Source: Bradyrhizobium sp. BR13661
GTDB taxonomy: Bacteria; Pseudomonadota; Alphaproteobacteria; Rhizobiales; Xanthobacteraceae
Direction: 5' to 3'
DNA: 64,000 nt
Assembly (NCBI RefSeq): GCF_029892425.1
Contig: NZ_JARXWB010000004.1
Location: 310,001-374,000 of the forward strand
Shown: piece by piece, positions 35,639 to 45,343 of the stretch
Numbering within the stretch: position 1 is the first letter of the stretch
Layout of the letters: each line of letters starts with the position of its first letter
Made by a program: the position numbers and the translations under genes
Notes under the pieces: model-generated
What the model was told of the DNA's origin: nothing
What the model saw: the letters and a program-made list of their open reading frames with translations, nothing else
The model's database searches: none

Positions 35639-37104
35639 CTCGCGGGCGTGAAGCGGCCGGCGGCCTGCTCGATCACCTCGCCAAGCGAGAACAGCGCCTC
35701 CTCCTCAAACGGGCGGCCGATCAGTTGCAGGCCGAGCGGCAGGCCCTGTGCGTCCTTGCCTGATGGCACCGCGATGCCGGGCAGACCCGCCATGTTCACG
35801 GTGACCGTGAAGATGTCGTTGAGATACATCTCGACGGGATCCGCGCCACCCTTCTCGCCGATGCCGAAGGCCGCCGACGGCGTCGCCGGGGTCAGGATCG
35901 CGTTGACGCCCTTGGCGAAGCAATCCTCAAAGTCCTTCTTGATCAGCGTGCGTACCTTCTGGGCGCGCAGATAGTAAGCGTCGTAATAGCCGGCCGAGAG
36001 TACATAGGTGCCGATCATGACGCGGCGACGCACCTCGGCGCCAAAACCCTCGGCGCGGGTGTTTTCGTACTGCTCGATGATATTCTTGCCCTGCTCGCGC
36101 AGGCCGTAGCGGACGCCGTCGTAGCGCGCGAGGTTGGACGACGCCTCCGCCGGCGCCACGATGTAATAGGCCGGCAGCGCGTACTTCGTGTGCGGCAGCG
36201 ACACCTCGACCAGCTCGGCGCCGGCCGCCTTCAGCCAGGCCGCGCCCGCTTCCCAAAGCTTCTCGATCTCGGCCGGCATGCCGTCGAGACGATACTCCTT
36301 GGGGATGCCGATCTTCATGCCCTTCACGGATTTGCCGATCGCGGCCTCGTAGTCAGGCACGGCAATGTCGACCGAAGTGGTGTCCTTCGGATCGTGGCCG
36401 GCCATCGAACGCAGCAGCATCGCCGCATCGCGTGTCGTGCGCGCAATGGGACCTGCCTGATCGAGCGACGATGCAAAGGCGACGATGCCCCAGCGCGAGC
36501 AGCGGCCATAGGTCGGCTTGATGCCGACGGTCGCGGTGAACGCCGCCGGTTGCCGGATCGAGCCGCCGGTGTCGGTCGCGGTCGCGCCCATGCAGAGCAG
36601 TGCGGCGACGGCCGAAGCGGAGCCGCCGGACGAGCCGCCCGGCACCAGCGTGGTGTTGCTTCCCTCACGCCGCCAGGGATTGCCGACGGGACCGAAGCAT
36701 GAGGTCTCGTTCGCCGAGCCCATCGCGAACTCGTCATTGTTGAGCTTGCCGAGCATCACCGCGCCATCGCGCCACAGCTGCGACGTCACGGTGGACTCAT
36801 AGGTCGGCACGAAATTGCCGAGAATTTTCGAGCAGGCCGTGGTGCGCACGCCCTTGGTCGCGAACAGATCCTTGATGCCGAGCGGAATGCCGGCGAGCGG
36901 CCCCACCTCACCCTTGGCGATCCTGGCGTCCGCCTCGCGCGCCATGCTGCGCGCCTGGTCGGGCGTTTCCAGAACAAAGGCATTGAGCACGCGCGCTTTC
37001 TCGATCGCGGAAAGATGCGCGTCGGTCAGCTCGAGCGACGTGAAAGTCTTGTCGGCGAGACCCTTGCGGGCCTCGGCGAGCGTCAGCGATGTCAAATCGG
37101 TCAT
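35629..37104 (-). CDS. gatA: Asp/Glu-tRNA(Asn/Gln) amidotransferase subunit A
   Basis: A 491-residue amidase-signature enzyme that hydrolyses glutamine and supplies ammonia to Gat[17 protein letters not shown] has the catalytic Lys; [15 protein letters not shown] and [11 protein letters not shown] carry the Ser-cis-Ser pair of the Ser-Ser-Lys triad; [11 protein letters not shown] follows. Length is typical. It begins within the stop of the 70-residue gene (four-base overlap) and ends inside the 100-residue gene, so the cluster is tightly coupled. Confidence 0.95.
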   Translation of the reverse strand: MTDLTSLTLAEARKGLADKTFTSLELTDAHLSAIEKARVLNAFVLETPDQARSMAREADARIAKGEVGPLAGIPLGIKDLFATKGVRTTACSKILGNFVPTYESTVTSQLWRDGAVMLGKLNNDEFAMGSANETSCFGPVGNPWRREGSNTTLVPGGSSGGSASAVAALLCMGATATDTGGSIRQPAAFTATVGIKPTYGRCSRWGIVAFASSLDQAGPIARTTRDAAMLLRSMAGHDPKDTTSVDIAVPDYEAAIGKSVKGMKIGIPKEYRLDGMPAEIEKLWEAGAAWLKAAGAELVEVSLPHTKYALPAYYIVAPAEASSNLARYDGVRYGLREQGKNIIEQYENTRAEGFGAEVRRRVMIGTYVLSAGYYDAYYLRAQKVRTLIKKDFEDCFAKGVNAILTPATPSAAFGIGEKGGADPVEMYLNDIFTVTVNMAGLPGIAVPSGKDAQGLPLGLQLIGRPFEEEALFSLGEVIEQAAGRFTPARWW

Positions 37105-37313
37105 TTATTGATCGGGCTGCAGAAGAACGGAGACAGGGTCTTGTCGTTGGCCGGGTCGTCTTTCTTGGCGGCCGCATTCGCGGCGGCCTGGAGCTCGTCG
37201 AGCACGGCATTGACGGCGACGTTGGGATCGGCAGCCTTGCCCTGCCGTTCCATCTTGTCGAGATAGTTCATGTAGGCCTGATAGGCCTTTTCATCGTCGC
37301 AAAGCAGGCACAT
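37101..37313 (-). CDS. small CxxC protein between gatC and gatA, unknown function
   Basis: A 70-residue protein opening [21 protein letters not shown]: a CxxC pair at residues 2-5 followed by an amphipathic helix, then an Ala-rich helix and a polar tail with one more Cys (FFCSPINK). The Cys pair could bind metal or be redox-active; this is inference. It starts 18 bases after gatC and overlaps gatA by four bases, so it belongs to the same transcript. No family recognised. Confidence 0.7.
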   Translation of the reverse strand: MCLLCDDEKAYQAYMNYLDKMERQGKAADPNVAVNAVLDELQAAANAAAKKDDPANDKTLSPFFCSPINK

Positions 37314-37331
37314 CGGACTTGGTCCTAAAAA

Positions 37332-37694
<363 letters not shown>

Positions 37695-38771
37695 CTACCC
37701 CGCCATCTGGCGGAGGCGTGCGAGGGCCGATTTGGCGAGATCCCGGGTCAATTCAGCCGCGGGAAGCTCCCTTCCCATGCCAATCGCCTGCCCGGCCCAG
37801 AGATTGGTGAAATCCACCTTGCCCTGCTTATCGGCGGCTGCCTTCAGCGGCGCGAGTGCCGTTGCGGCATGGGGGAATGGCGGAGCGTCGGGCGAGATCG
37901 GACCAACCTCGCGGATCACCCGGTTCTGGACACCCCGCGCCGGCCGACCGGTCATGACATTGGTGATCACGGTGGAGTCGTCCCGCGCTTCAGCGAGCGC
38001 GGCCCGCCCGGCCGCCGTGTGGGTGGATTCCGGGCAACGCAAATAGGCACTGCCGATCTGCACGCCCGATGCACCGAGCGTGAAGGCCGCCGCGATGCCG
38101 CGCCCATCACCAATACCGCCGGCAGCAATCACCGGCGCCTTCACCGCGTCGACGATTTGCGGCAGCAGCGCGAACAAGCCTGGCTGCTCGGCGATCTTCT
38201 CGGTCAGGAACATGCCGCGATGGCCACCCGCCTCCGCGCCTTGTGCGATGACGGCGTCAACGCCGCGCTGGTCGAGCCAGACCGCCTCCTTCACCGTCGT
38301 CGCCGAGGCGATCACGAGGCAACCTGCCGCCCTGATGCGGTCAAGCAGGGACTTCTCCGGCAGACCGAAATGAAAACTCACGACCTCCGGCTTCAACTCC
38401 TCCACCACTGCGCAGGTCGCCGCATCGAACGGCGCCCGGTTGGCCGCGTTGACAGGCGCTGCTGGATCGAGGCCATGCTCGGCGTAATAGCCCGCGAGGC
38501 GCTGCTTCCAGCGCGCTTCAGCCGCGGCGGTGAGTTCGACGGGCGTGTGGCAAAAGAAATTCAGATTGACCGGCGCCGTCACCCGCTGGCGGATGATCTT
38601 GACCTGCTCGCGGATCTTGTCCCCTGACAGCATCGCACAAGGCAGCGATCCCAGCGCACCGCCTTGCGCGGCCGCGATGACGAGCTCGGCATCCATCACG
38701 CCCGCCATCGGCGCCAGCACGATCGGAAATTCGGTCTTGAAGAGATCGATCAGTCGACGGTCAGGCCACAT
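37695..38771 (-). CDS. nitronate monooxygenase-like flavin enzyme
   Basis: A 358-residue FMN-dependent TIM-barrel protein of the NPD/2-nitropropane dioxygenase family. FPIVLAPMAGVMDAELV (N-terminal flavin site), AQGAEAGGHRGMF (the conserved GxEAGGH) and APVIAAGGIGDGRGIAA with IGSAYL (phosphate binding) are in order. It oxidises alkyl nitronates or related toxins; true substrate uncertain. It lies 18 bases downstream of a second member of the family on the same strand, implying an operon. Confidence 0.88.
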   Translation of the reverse strand: MWPDRRLIDLFKTEFPIVLAPMAGVMDAELVIAAAQGGALGSLPCAMLSGDKIREQVKIIRQRVTAPVNLNFFCHTPVELTAAAEARWKQRLAGYYAEHGLDPAAPVNAANRAPFDAATCAVVEELKPEVVSFHFGLPEKSLLDRIRAAGCLVIASATTVKEAVWLDQRGVDAVIAQGAEAGGHRGMFLTEKIAEQPGLFALLPQIVDAVKAPVIAAGGIGDGRGIAAAFTLGASGVQIGSAYLRCPESTHTAAGRAALAEARDDSTVITNVMTGRPARGVQNRVIREVGPISPDAPPFPHAATALAPLKAAADKQGKVDFTNLWAGQAIGMGRELPAAELTRDLAKSALARLRQMAG

Positions 38772-38789
38772 GGTTGGGTCTTTCCTGGT

Positions 38790-39770
38790 TCAGGCGAGCG
38801 ATGCGATGGAGTTGCGTCGGCCGGCGAGCAACTGCTCGGCCTCCGCCGCAATCCGTTCAACGATCTCGGCCGCCGGTGGAATATCATGGATCAGGCCGAC
38901 CGCCTCACCTGCGATCACGGCGGCGACGTCGAAATTGCCGCTCGCCTTCGCCGCGGCATAATCAGCGGCAACCTTGGCAACATTCTGCATCATCTCGACC
39001 TCACGACCGACCCAGCGCCTGGCGTGGTCGTTGACCAGACACCGTCCCGTGAACGGCGCCGGCCAGACATTGTTGCGCGAGAGATCGAACACGATGCCAC
39101 GCACGGTCGAACCGCTCTTGGCCGCACAGATGCGCCGCTTGGCCTCTTCAGCGCCGTCGGCCTCCTGGCTCGCATAGAAACGCGTACCGAGCAGCACGCC
39201 GCTCGCACCGAGCATCATCATGGCGGCTAGCCCGCGCCCGTCAGCGATTCCGCCGGCGGCGACAACGGGCACACGGCCCGCGGCAAGATCGACGATCGCC
39301 GGCACGAGATCGACCGTGGTGCGCGAGGCGCCATGACCGCCCGCCTCCGTCCCCTGCGCGATCAAGATGTCCGCGCCGGCATCGAGCGCCTGCTGTGCCA
39401 TCGCCTCGTCCTGCACCTGGCAGATCAGCCGCGCACCGGCAGACTTGATCCGCGGCGAGAACGGCGCGGGATCGCCGAACGAGAGCATGATCGCGGATGG
39501 TTTTGCCGCGAGCGCGACATCGAGCAGTTCGGGTCGTTTGGCGAGGCTCCAGGTGATGAAGCCGATCCCGAACGGCGCGGACAGGTCAGCGAGCTTGGCC
39601 GTCTCCTGCTCCAGCCACGCCCGCTCGCCATAGCCGCCGCCCAGAATGCCGAAACCGCCGGCACGGCTCACTGATCTCACCAGCCGGCTGCCGGCGATGA
39701 TGTCCATCGGCGCCAGCAGGACGGGATGCTTGATTCCCAGCAGCGTGGTCAGCGGCGTCGCGATCGGCAT
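38790..39770 (-). CDS. nitronate monooxygenase-like flavin enzyme (second copy)
   Basis: A 326-residue paralogue-family member starting MPIATPLTTLLGIKHPVLLAPMD; AGAGG lies six bases before ATG 39770, while an earlier GTG at 39785 is less likely. AQGTEAGGHGASRTTV, VPVVAAGGIADGRGLAAMM and LGTRFYAS are the family flavin-binding segments. It differs clearly from its neighbour, so the pair is not a recent duplication. Divergent from a LysR gene 100 bases away, its likely regulator. Confidence 0.88.
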   Translation of the reverse strand: MPIATPLTTLLGIKHPVLLAPMDIIAGSRLVRSVSRAGGFGILGGGYGERAWLEQETAKLADLSAPFGIGFITWSLAKRPELLDVALAAKPSAIMLSFGDPAPFSPRIKSAGARLICQVQDEAMAQQALDAGADILIAQGTEAGGHGASRTTVDLVPAIVDLAAGRVPVVAAGGIADGRGLAAMMMLGASGVLLGTRFYASQEADGAEEAKRRICAAKSGSTVRGIVFDLSRNNVWPAPFTGRCLVNDHARRWVGREVEMMQNVAKVAADYAAAKASGNFDVAAVIAGEAVGLIHDIPPAAEIVERIAAEAEQLLAGRRNSIASLA

Positions 39771-39870
39771 TGGGTCCTCTCCCACCTCTGGACACGAACC
39801 CTAGGCCCAACTAGCATTCTCGAAAAATGAATTGTAGAGAACGTTGCCATCACAAAAGTGAAACGACGCC

Positions 39871-40761
39871 ATGGAACTGAGCGACCTCCAGACCTTTGCC
39901 GCGGTCGCCCGCACCGGCGGCATCACCCGCGCCGCCGAAGAGCTCAACACGGTGCAGTCCAACGTCACCCAGCGCATCAAGGCGCTGGAGGGCGAGATCG
40001 GCACGCCGCTGTTCGAGCGCCACAGCCGCGGCATGGCGCTGACCGGCGCGGGCAAACGTCTCCTCCCCTACGCCCAGCGGATGGCCGCGTTGTCGCGTGA
40101 AGCCGTGCTCGCCGCGCGCGACGATGGCGAGCCAAAGGGACCGCTTTCGATCGGATCGATGGAGACGACAGCCGCAGTGCGGCTGCCGACGCTGCTCGCC
40201 GATTTCCACCACCGCTTCCCCGCAGTCCGCCTCAGCCTGCGCACGTCGCCGACCGCCGATCTCGTCGACGGGGTGCTCGAGGGCACGCTGGATGGAGCGT
40301 TCGTCGCCGGGCCCATCACGCATGCCGACCTCACCGCGACGAGCGCCTTTCGCGAAGAGCTGGTGCTTGTGAGCGCGCGGCGCTGGGCTTCGCTCGCCGA
40401 GCTGCGCGCCGGCACGTCTGAGTCAGGCCCGACTGCGCTGGTGTTCCGTACCGGCTGCACTTATCGCCAGCGGCTCGAACAGATATTTGTCGAGTTCGGC
40501 TGGCCGTCGGCGGCGCGCTTTGAGCTCGGCACGCTCGACGGCATGATCGGCTGTGTCGCCGCCGACATGGGTGTGACGCTGCTGCCACGCACGGTGGTCG
40601 AACGCAGTGCGATGAGCGGCAGCGTGACGATGCACGCCCTGAGCCCGTTGCACGCCCGCGTCGAGACGCTGTTCATCCAGCGCCGCGCCGGCCATCAAAC
40701 CAGTGCGCTTCAGGGCTTCCGGTCTTGCCTGACCGGGGATGACGAGATCATCGCGGCCTGA
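39871..40761 (+). CDS. LysR-family transcriptional regulator
   Basis: A 296-residue regulator. Residues 1-60 are the winged helix-turn-helix (LQTFAAVARTGGITRAAEELNTVQSNVTQRIKALE); the rest is the periplasmic-binding-like effector domain (PLSIGSMETTAAVRLP at the hinge). It is divergent from the two flavin monooxygenase genes, with a 100-base gap as expected for a LysR operator region, so it probably senses a substrate of those enzymes. Effector unknown. Confidence 0.93.
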   Translation: MELSDLQTFAAVARTGGITRAAEELNTVQSNVTQRIKALEGEIGTPLFERHSRGMALTGAGKRLLPYAQRMAALSREAVLAARDDGEPKGPLSIGSMETTAAVRLPTLLADFHHRFPAVRLSLRTSPTADLVDGVLEGTLDGAFVAGPITHADLTATSAFREELVLVSARRWASLAELRAGTSESGPTALVFRTGCTYRQRLEQIFVEFGWPSAARFELGTLDGMIGCVAADMGVTLLPRTVVERSAMSGSVTMHALSPLHARVETLFIQRRAGHQTSALQGFRSCLTGDDEIIAA

Positions 40762-40963
40762 TCCACCACCGCCGCAGCGCAACGAGGGTCCAGATCGCCT
40801 CGACGAGGCCGAACGGCCAGGCCCCCTGCAGGAAGCCGTAGGCCGAGCCCAGCGCGCAGGAGGCGGCGAACAGCAGCACGAACCAGGGACTGCGGTCCTC
40901 CATCGCGTAAGTGACCAGCATCGCGGTCACGGCAAACAAGCCGAATAGAGTCAGTGCATCCAT
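40748..40963 (-). CDS. small inner-membrane protein, unknown function
   Basis: A 71-residue protein with two or three hydrophobic helices (LTLFGLFAVTAMLVTYAM, WFVLLFAASCALGSAYGFL, FGLVEAIWTLVALRRWW). It ends inside the last codons of the LysR gene on the other strand. The pattern resembles the YgaP-like/CBU_0592-type small membrane proteins common in Rhizobiales, from memory. Function unknown. Confidence 0.7.
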   Translation of the reverse strand: MDALTLFGLFAVTAMLVTYAMEDRSPWFVLLFAASCALGSAYGFLQGAWPFGLVEAIWTLVALRRWWIRPR

Positions 40964-41009
40964 CGTTCAGGGTTCACTCCGCGGCGCAACGCATGATATG
41001 CGCTAGTCC

Positions 41010-41489
41010 ATGCCGGCTCTTATCCTGCCTCTCGTCGATGCTGCAACCCACTGGCCCGAACGCGGCGGGTTGATCGGCCTTGATCTGGGCACCAAGACCA
41101 TCGGCGTAGCCGTCTCCAATCCGGACCGGCGGCTGGCGACCGGTGTCGAGACCATTCAGCGCAAGCAGTTCAAGCAGGACGCCGCTCGCCTCCTTGCGAT
41201 CGCAACCGAGCGCAAGGTCGTCGGCTTCGTGCTCGGCCTGCCCATCAACATGGACGGCAGCGAAGGCCCGCGTGCGCAGTCGACCCGTGCCTTCGCCCGC
41301 AACCTGGCCAATCTGACCGCGCTGCCGATCGGCCTCTGGGACGAGCGCCTCTCGACCGCAGCCGTCGAGCGCGAGCTGATCGGCATGGACGTCAGCCGCG
41401 CCAAGCGCGCCGAGGTGATCGACGAGCACGCCGCCATCTTCATCCTGCAAGGCGCGCTCGACCGGCTCGCCAATCTGCGGCAAGGCTGA
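41010..41489 (+). CDS. ruvX: YqgF/RuvX putative pre-16S rRNA nuclease
   Basis: A 159-residue RNase H-fold protein. GLIGLDLGTKTIGVAVSNPD has the first catalytic Asp, VVGFVLGLPINMDGSEGPRAQ the central motif, LPIGLWDERLSTAAVERELI the Glu, and IDEHAAIFILQGAL the last Asp. It matures the 16S rRNA 5' end and was earlier named a Holliday-junction resolvase. In rhizobia it often faces gatC; here the flavin/LysR genes lie between. Followed after 13 bases by a secreted protein gene. Confidence 0.93.
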   Translation: MPALILPLVDAATHWPERGGLIGLDLGTKTIGVAVSNPDRRLATGVETIQRKQFKQDAARLLAIATERKVVGFVLGLPINMDGSEGPRAQSTRAFARNLANLTALPIGLWDERLSTAAVERELIGMDVSRAKRAEVIDEHAAIFILQGALDRLANLRQG

Positions 41490-41502
41490 TTGGAAGCGAC
41501 TG

Positions 41503-41958
41503 ATGGCACTGCCGGCAAGAACAACAATATCGATCGGCGCCCTCCTCCTTGCTCTCCTCGCCGTCCCGGGCTCGTTTGCCGCGGAAGATCATGCCGCCTC
41601 GGAGCTCAAGGGCACCTGGTCCGGGACATTCAATCAATATTCGCACGACATCAACGACAGCTTTGCCGTCAAGCTGACTGTCGATGCGATCTCGGGCAGT
41701 GAATTCACCGGCACGATGGAGTGGCCGACCTTCGACACGACGACAAGAGTGATGGGAATGGTCGAGGGCTCGCTGATCAAGTGGACCGAGACCGGATACA
41801 TCAAGGGAGATGACGCCGTCCTCAATGGCCTCTACGTCGCGCACTTCACCGCCACGAACGAAATCACCGGCGACTGGATGGACCCCAAGCACACCATCAC
41901 ACCAAAAGGCCCCCGCTTCGGGACGCGCGGTGCCGATTTCGTGCTGAAGAAGGACTAG
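41503..41958 (+). CDS. exported protein, unknown function
   Basis: A 151-residue protein with a signal peptide (TTISIGALLLALLAVPGSFA, cleavage near FAAED). The mature part is beta-rich and opens ELKGTWSGTFNQY, with SEFTGTMEWPTFDTT and ITGDWMDP, a pattern seen in lipocalin-like or calycin-type small secreted proteins. Placed between ruvX and a transporter with short gaps. No family assigned. Confidence 0.75.
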   Translation: MALPARTTISIGALLLALLAVPGSFAAEDHAASELKGTWSGTFNQYSHDINDSFAVKLTVDAISGSEFTGTMEWPTFDTTTRVMGMVEGSLIKWTETGYIKGDDAVLNGLYVAHFTATNEITGDWMDPKHTITPKGPRFGTRGADFVLKKD

Positions 41959-41962
41959 GCGC

Positions 41963-42886
41963 ATGGCCGCCGTGATCGCCGCGCTGCTGCCGGTCTTCAT
42001 CCTGATCGTGCTCGGCGCGGTGCTCCGGCACAGCCTGATGCGGCTCGACACGCAATGGCACGGGCTGGAGCGTCTGACCTATTTCGTCCTGTTCCCGATG
42101 CTCTTGATCCAGACGCTGGTGAGGGCCGACCTCACAAATGTGCCGGTTGCCGGCGTCGGCGGCGCGCTGTTGCTGTCGGCGCTGGCGATGTCGCTGTTGT
42201 GCCTCGCGCTGCGCCCAGCGCTGGCGCGGCTCGATATCGACGGCCCGGCCTTCACCTCGATCTTCCAAGGCGCGACGCGCTGGCAGACCTATGTGGCACT
42301 GTCCGTCTCCGCCAATCTTTATGGCGACGTCGGACTGGCGCTGGCATCGGTCGCGATGGTCGCGATCATCCCTCTCGTCAACGTCTTCAGCGTTGCCGTG
42401 CTCGCGCACTATGCGTCCCCGGAGAAGCAGTCCGCGCGCGCCATCGCCATGACCGTGATCCGCAATCCCCTGATCTGGGCCTGCGCCATCGGCCTCGTCA
42501 TCAATGTCGTCCATCTGCCGCTGCCAAAGATCTGGCACGAGGTCGCGGACGCCCTCGGTCGCTCCTCCCTCGCGATCGGGCTGCTGGTCACCGGTGCGGG
42601 CCTTCAGCTCAAAGGCCTGCTCCGCCCGAGCCTGGGCGCAACGATCGGCGTGGCGTTCAAGCTGGCGCTGATGCCGGTGCTTGCGCTGGCGCTCGCCGTC
42701 TGGTTCGGGCTGACGGGCACCAACCTCGCCATCGTTGCGATCTGCGCGGCAGTGCCGACCTCGCCAAGCGCCTATGTGCTGGCCCGCCAGATGGGCGGCG
42801 ATGCGCCGCTCTTGGCGCAGATCATCACGCTGCAGACGATTTTGGCCGCGATCACGATGCCGATTGCGATCGCGCTGGTGGCCTGA
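41963..42886 (+). CDS. AEC-family (auxin efflux carrier-like) transporter
   Basis: A 307-residue membrane protein with about ten helices in two five-helix halves. VIAALLPVFILIVLGAVLRHS is the standard AEC opening, and NPLIWACAIGLVINVVHLPLP and SPSAYVLARQMGGDAPL are characteristic of the second half. Bacterial members export malonate or other organic acids; substrate unknown. It starts four bases after the previous gene, so it is cotranscribed. Confidence 0.9.
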   Translation: MAAVIAALLPVFILIVLGAVLRHSLMRLDTQWHGLERLTYFVLFPMLLIQTLVRADLTNVPVAGVGGALLLSALAMSLLCLALRPALARLDIDGPAFTSIFQGATRWQTYVALSVSANLYGDVGLALASVAMVAIIPLVNVFSVAVLAHYASPEKQSARAIAMTVIRNPLIWACAIGLVINVVHLPLPKIWHEVADALGRSSLAIGLLVTGAGLQLKGLLRPSLGATIGVAFKLALMPVLALALAVWFGLTGTNLAIVAICAAVPTSPSAYVLARQMGGDAPLLAQIITLQTILAAITMPIAIALVA

Positions 42887-42890
42887 GGCC

Positions 42891-43682
42891 TCAGCTCCCC
42901 AGCCACATCGTCAGCACCACCGCGGTCAGGTTGTTCAGCGCATGCAGCACGATGGTGAGCCAGAGTGAGTTGGCACGGTAGCGCATGTAGCCGAACCAGA
43001 GGCCGATCGAGAAGACCTCGGCGAGGAAGTACAGATCGTATTGCAGATGCACCGCCGTCCACACCAGTGACGACAGGATGATCGCGCCGGGCACGCGCAG
43101 GAAGCTCGCAGACCAACCGCGGAACAGGAAGCCGCGCGCGAGCACCTCTTCCGACATCGGCGCAGCCACGCTGAAGGCGAACAGCAACAGCAGCGCCGCG
43201 CCCTTGTCGCGGCCGGATTTGAGGAGGTCGGTCATGAAGCCCGGCGTCGCCTCGCGGCCGAGGGATCGCGACACCACCTCCCAAGCGAGCACAGTCAGCA
43301 GAAGCCCGGCCGCACCGAGCAGGAATTGCCGCCAGGTTGGCCAGCGCAGCGCGAGATAGTCGACGAAGGAGGCCTTCTTGACGCGGATGGCGAGCCACAC
43401 CGCAGCTAACGTCGCAGGCAGGCCCATGATGACCGACAGCGCCAACGCCTGCGGTTCGCGGCCGACGGACTGGATCGAGCCCATGTCGAGCGGCAGCCCG
43501 CGCATCGCAATCAGAAGCAGGATCGCCCCGACCTGGCCGACGAACATCGCAACGAAGATGAGCAGGCCCCACAGCGCCGTGCCCCAGAACTTCCAGACGC
43601 GCAACGGCGCGGACGTCACGATCAGCGGCGGATGGTCGGGATTGAGGGAATCCACCGAGAGGCTTTCGTTTGGCAGGCTCAC
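42891..43682 (-). CDS. CPBP-family intramembrane metalloprotease
   Basis: A 263-residue membrane protein, about seven helices. The CAAX-protease/bacteriocin-processing motifs are present: SEEVLARGFLFRG (EExxxR), SLVWTAVHLQYD (His) and LHALNN (His/Asn). It may cleave membrane-anchored peptides or act in self-immunity; substrate unknown. Its ATG overlaps the end of the upstream acyl-CoA dehydrogenase by four bases, so the two are cotranscribed. Convergent with the AEC gene. Confidence 0.9.
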   Translation of the reverse strand: MSLPNESLSVDSLNPDHPPLIVTSAPLRVWKFWGTALWGLLIFVAMFVGQVGAILLLIAMRGLPLDMGSIQSVGREPQALALSVIMGLPATLAAVWLAIRVKKASFVDYLALRWPTWRQFLLGAAGLLLTVLAWEVVSRSLGREATPGFMTDLLKSGRDKGAALLLLFAFSVAAPMSEEVLARGFLFRGWSASFLRVPGAIILSSLVWTAVHLQYDLYFLAEVFSIGLWFGYMRYRANSLWLTIVLHALNNLTAVVLTMWLGS

Positions 43683-45322
43683 GGCAGCGCCCGCTGCAGC
43701 AGCGCATGCACGTCGCTGCTCTCGAGCTCGATCGCGCCGTACGTGCTGGCGTGATTGGTGGCGAGACGCGTGACGGCGAAGAGCTCGGCGTGGTGGGGTG
43801 AGACACCGTTGAGCGCTGCTGTGGCCGCGAGCAGTGCCAGCCTCTCAACGGCCAGGCGAGCGACGCGTTCGCCGTCGGCCCGGCGGAAGGTCTTGCCGAT
43901 ATAGGCGACCGCCTCACCCGTCCCCGGCAGTCCTTTCGTCTCAGCCGCAAGGGACTTCAGCACCGCCATCGCAGGCTCCGGCTCGCGCGAGAGAGCGCGG
44001 AGCACATCGAGGCACATCACATTGCCCGAGCCTTCCCAGATCGCGTTGACCGGCGCCTCACGGTAATGGCGCGCCAGAATGCCATCCTCGACATAACCAT
44101 TGCCGCCGAGGCACTCCATAGCCTCGTACAGAAACGGCGGCGCGCTCTTGCAGGTCCAGTATTTGACCGCGGGCGTCAGCAGCCGCATATAGGCGGCCTC
44201 CGCCGCATCATGCGGCGTGCGGTCGAAGGCGCGGCAGAGCCGCATCACCAGCGCCGTGCTCGCCTCCACATGCAGAGCCATGTCGGATAGCACGGCCTGC
44301 ATCAAGGGCTGATCGGCGAGATGCTTCTGGAACACGCTGCGGTGGCGGGCGTGATGCAGCGCATGTGCGAGCCCCGAGCGCATCAGGCCGCTAGAGGCGA
44401 TCGCGCAATCCTGCCGCGTCAGCTGCACCATCTGGATGATGGTGCGGATGCCCTTGCCCTCCTCACCGACGCGTTCGGCATACGCGCCGACGAACTCGAC
44501 CTCCGAGGATGCATTGGAGCGGTTGCCGAGCTTGTCCTTCAGCCGCTGGAACTGGATCGCGTTCACCGAGCCATCGGGCGCAAAACGCGGCATGAAGAAG
44601 CAGGTCAATCCCTGCTCAGCCTGTGCCAGCACCAGGAACGCGTCGCACATCGGCGCCGACATGAACCATTTGTGGCCGGTGACGCGATAGGCGTTCCCTT
44701 CCCGCACCGCGCGCGTCATGTTGGCGCGCACGTCAGTGCCGCCCTGCTTCTCGGTCATGCCCATGCCGAGCGTCATGCCGCGCTTGTCCCACCACGGCGC
44801 GAAGCTGGGATCGTAGCTTCTGGTCGACAGCACCGGCATCACGCGCGCGAGCAGGTCCGGCTGCATCGCCAGCGCGGCGACGGAAGCACGCGTCATCGTG
44901 ATCGGACAGAGATGACCAGTCTCGACCTGCGAGGCCATGTAGAATTTTGCCGCGCGGATGACTTCAGCGGCATCGCCTGCCGGCCTCCCATCCACGGTCC
45001 ATGTCGAATTGTGCACGCCGGCATGGGCGCTCTGCGCCATCAGTTCGTGGTAGGCGGGATGAAACTCGACCTGATCGCGGCGATTGCCCTTGGCATCGAA
45101 GCTGCGCAGTTTCGGCGTGTTCTCGTTTGCCACGCGGCCGCGATCGGCCATCGCCGCTGAGCCCCAATGTTTCCCGAATTCGGACAGCTCCCGCTCCGCC
45201 GCCGCGCCGCCATTGGCCTTCACCGCTTCGACCAGCGGACGGTCCACGGCAAACAGATCGATGTCCTCGAACGGCGGCGACTGGTTGAAGACCTCGTGGG
45301 TCGCGAAGCTCGGCTGCGTCAT
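43679..45322 (-). CDS. AidB-like acyl-CoA dehydrogenase
   Basis: A 547-residue FAD protein, longer than the 380-residue catabolic dehydrogenases and matching the AidB group. MTEKQGGTDVRANMTRA is the FAD-site loop, GHKWFMSAPMCDAFLVLAQ follows, and PVNAIWEGSGNVMCLDVLRAL is the C-terminal signature with the catalytic-region Glu. E. coli AidB is part of the adaptive response to alkylation; AidB-like rhizobial enzymes may instead be isovaleryl-CoA dehydrogenases. It shares an overlap with the CPBP gene. Confidence 0.9.
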   Translation of the reverse strand: MTQPSFATHEVFNQSPPFEDIDLFAVDRPLVEAVKANGGAAAERELSEFGKHWGSAAMADRGRVANENTPKLRSFDAKGNRRDQVEFHPAYHELMAQSAHAGVHNSTWTVDGRPAGDAAEVIRAAKFYMASQVETGHLCPITMTRASVAALAMQPDLLARVMPVLSTRSYDPSFAPWWDKRGMTLGMGMTEKQGGTDVRANMTRAVREGNAYRVTGHKWFMSAPMCDAFLVLAQAEQGLTCFFMPRFAPDGSVNAIQFQRLKDKLGNRSNASSEVEFVGAYAERVGEEGKGIRTIIQMVQLTRQDCAIASSGLMRSGLAHALHHARHRSVFQKHLADQPLMQAVLSDMALHVEASTALVMRLCRAFDRTPHDAAEAAYMRLLTPAVKYWTCKSAPPFLYEAMECLGGNGYVEDGILARHYREAPVNAIWEGSGNVMCLDVLRALSREPEPAMAVLKSLAAETKGLPGTGEAVAYIGKTFRRADGERVARLAVERLALLAATAALNGVSPHHAELFAVTRLATNHASTYGAIELESSDVHALLQRALP

Positions 45323-45343
45323 CTCGTATCCTCAGCGCGGATT

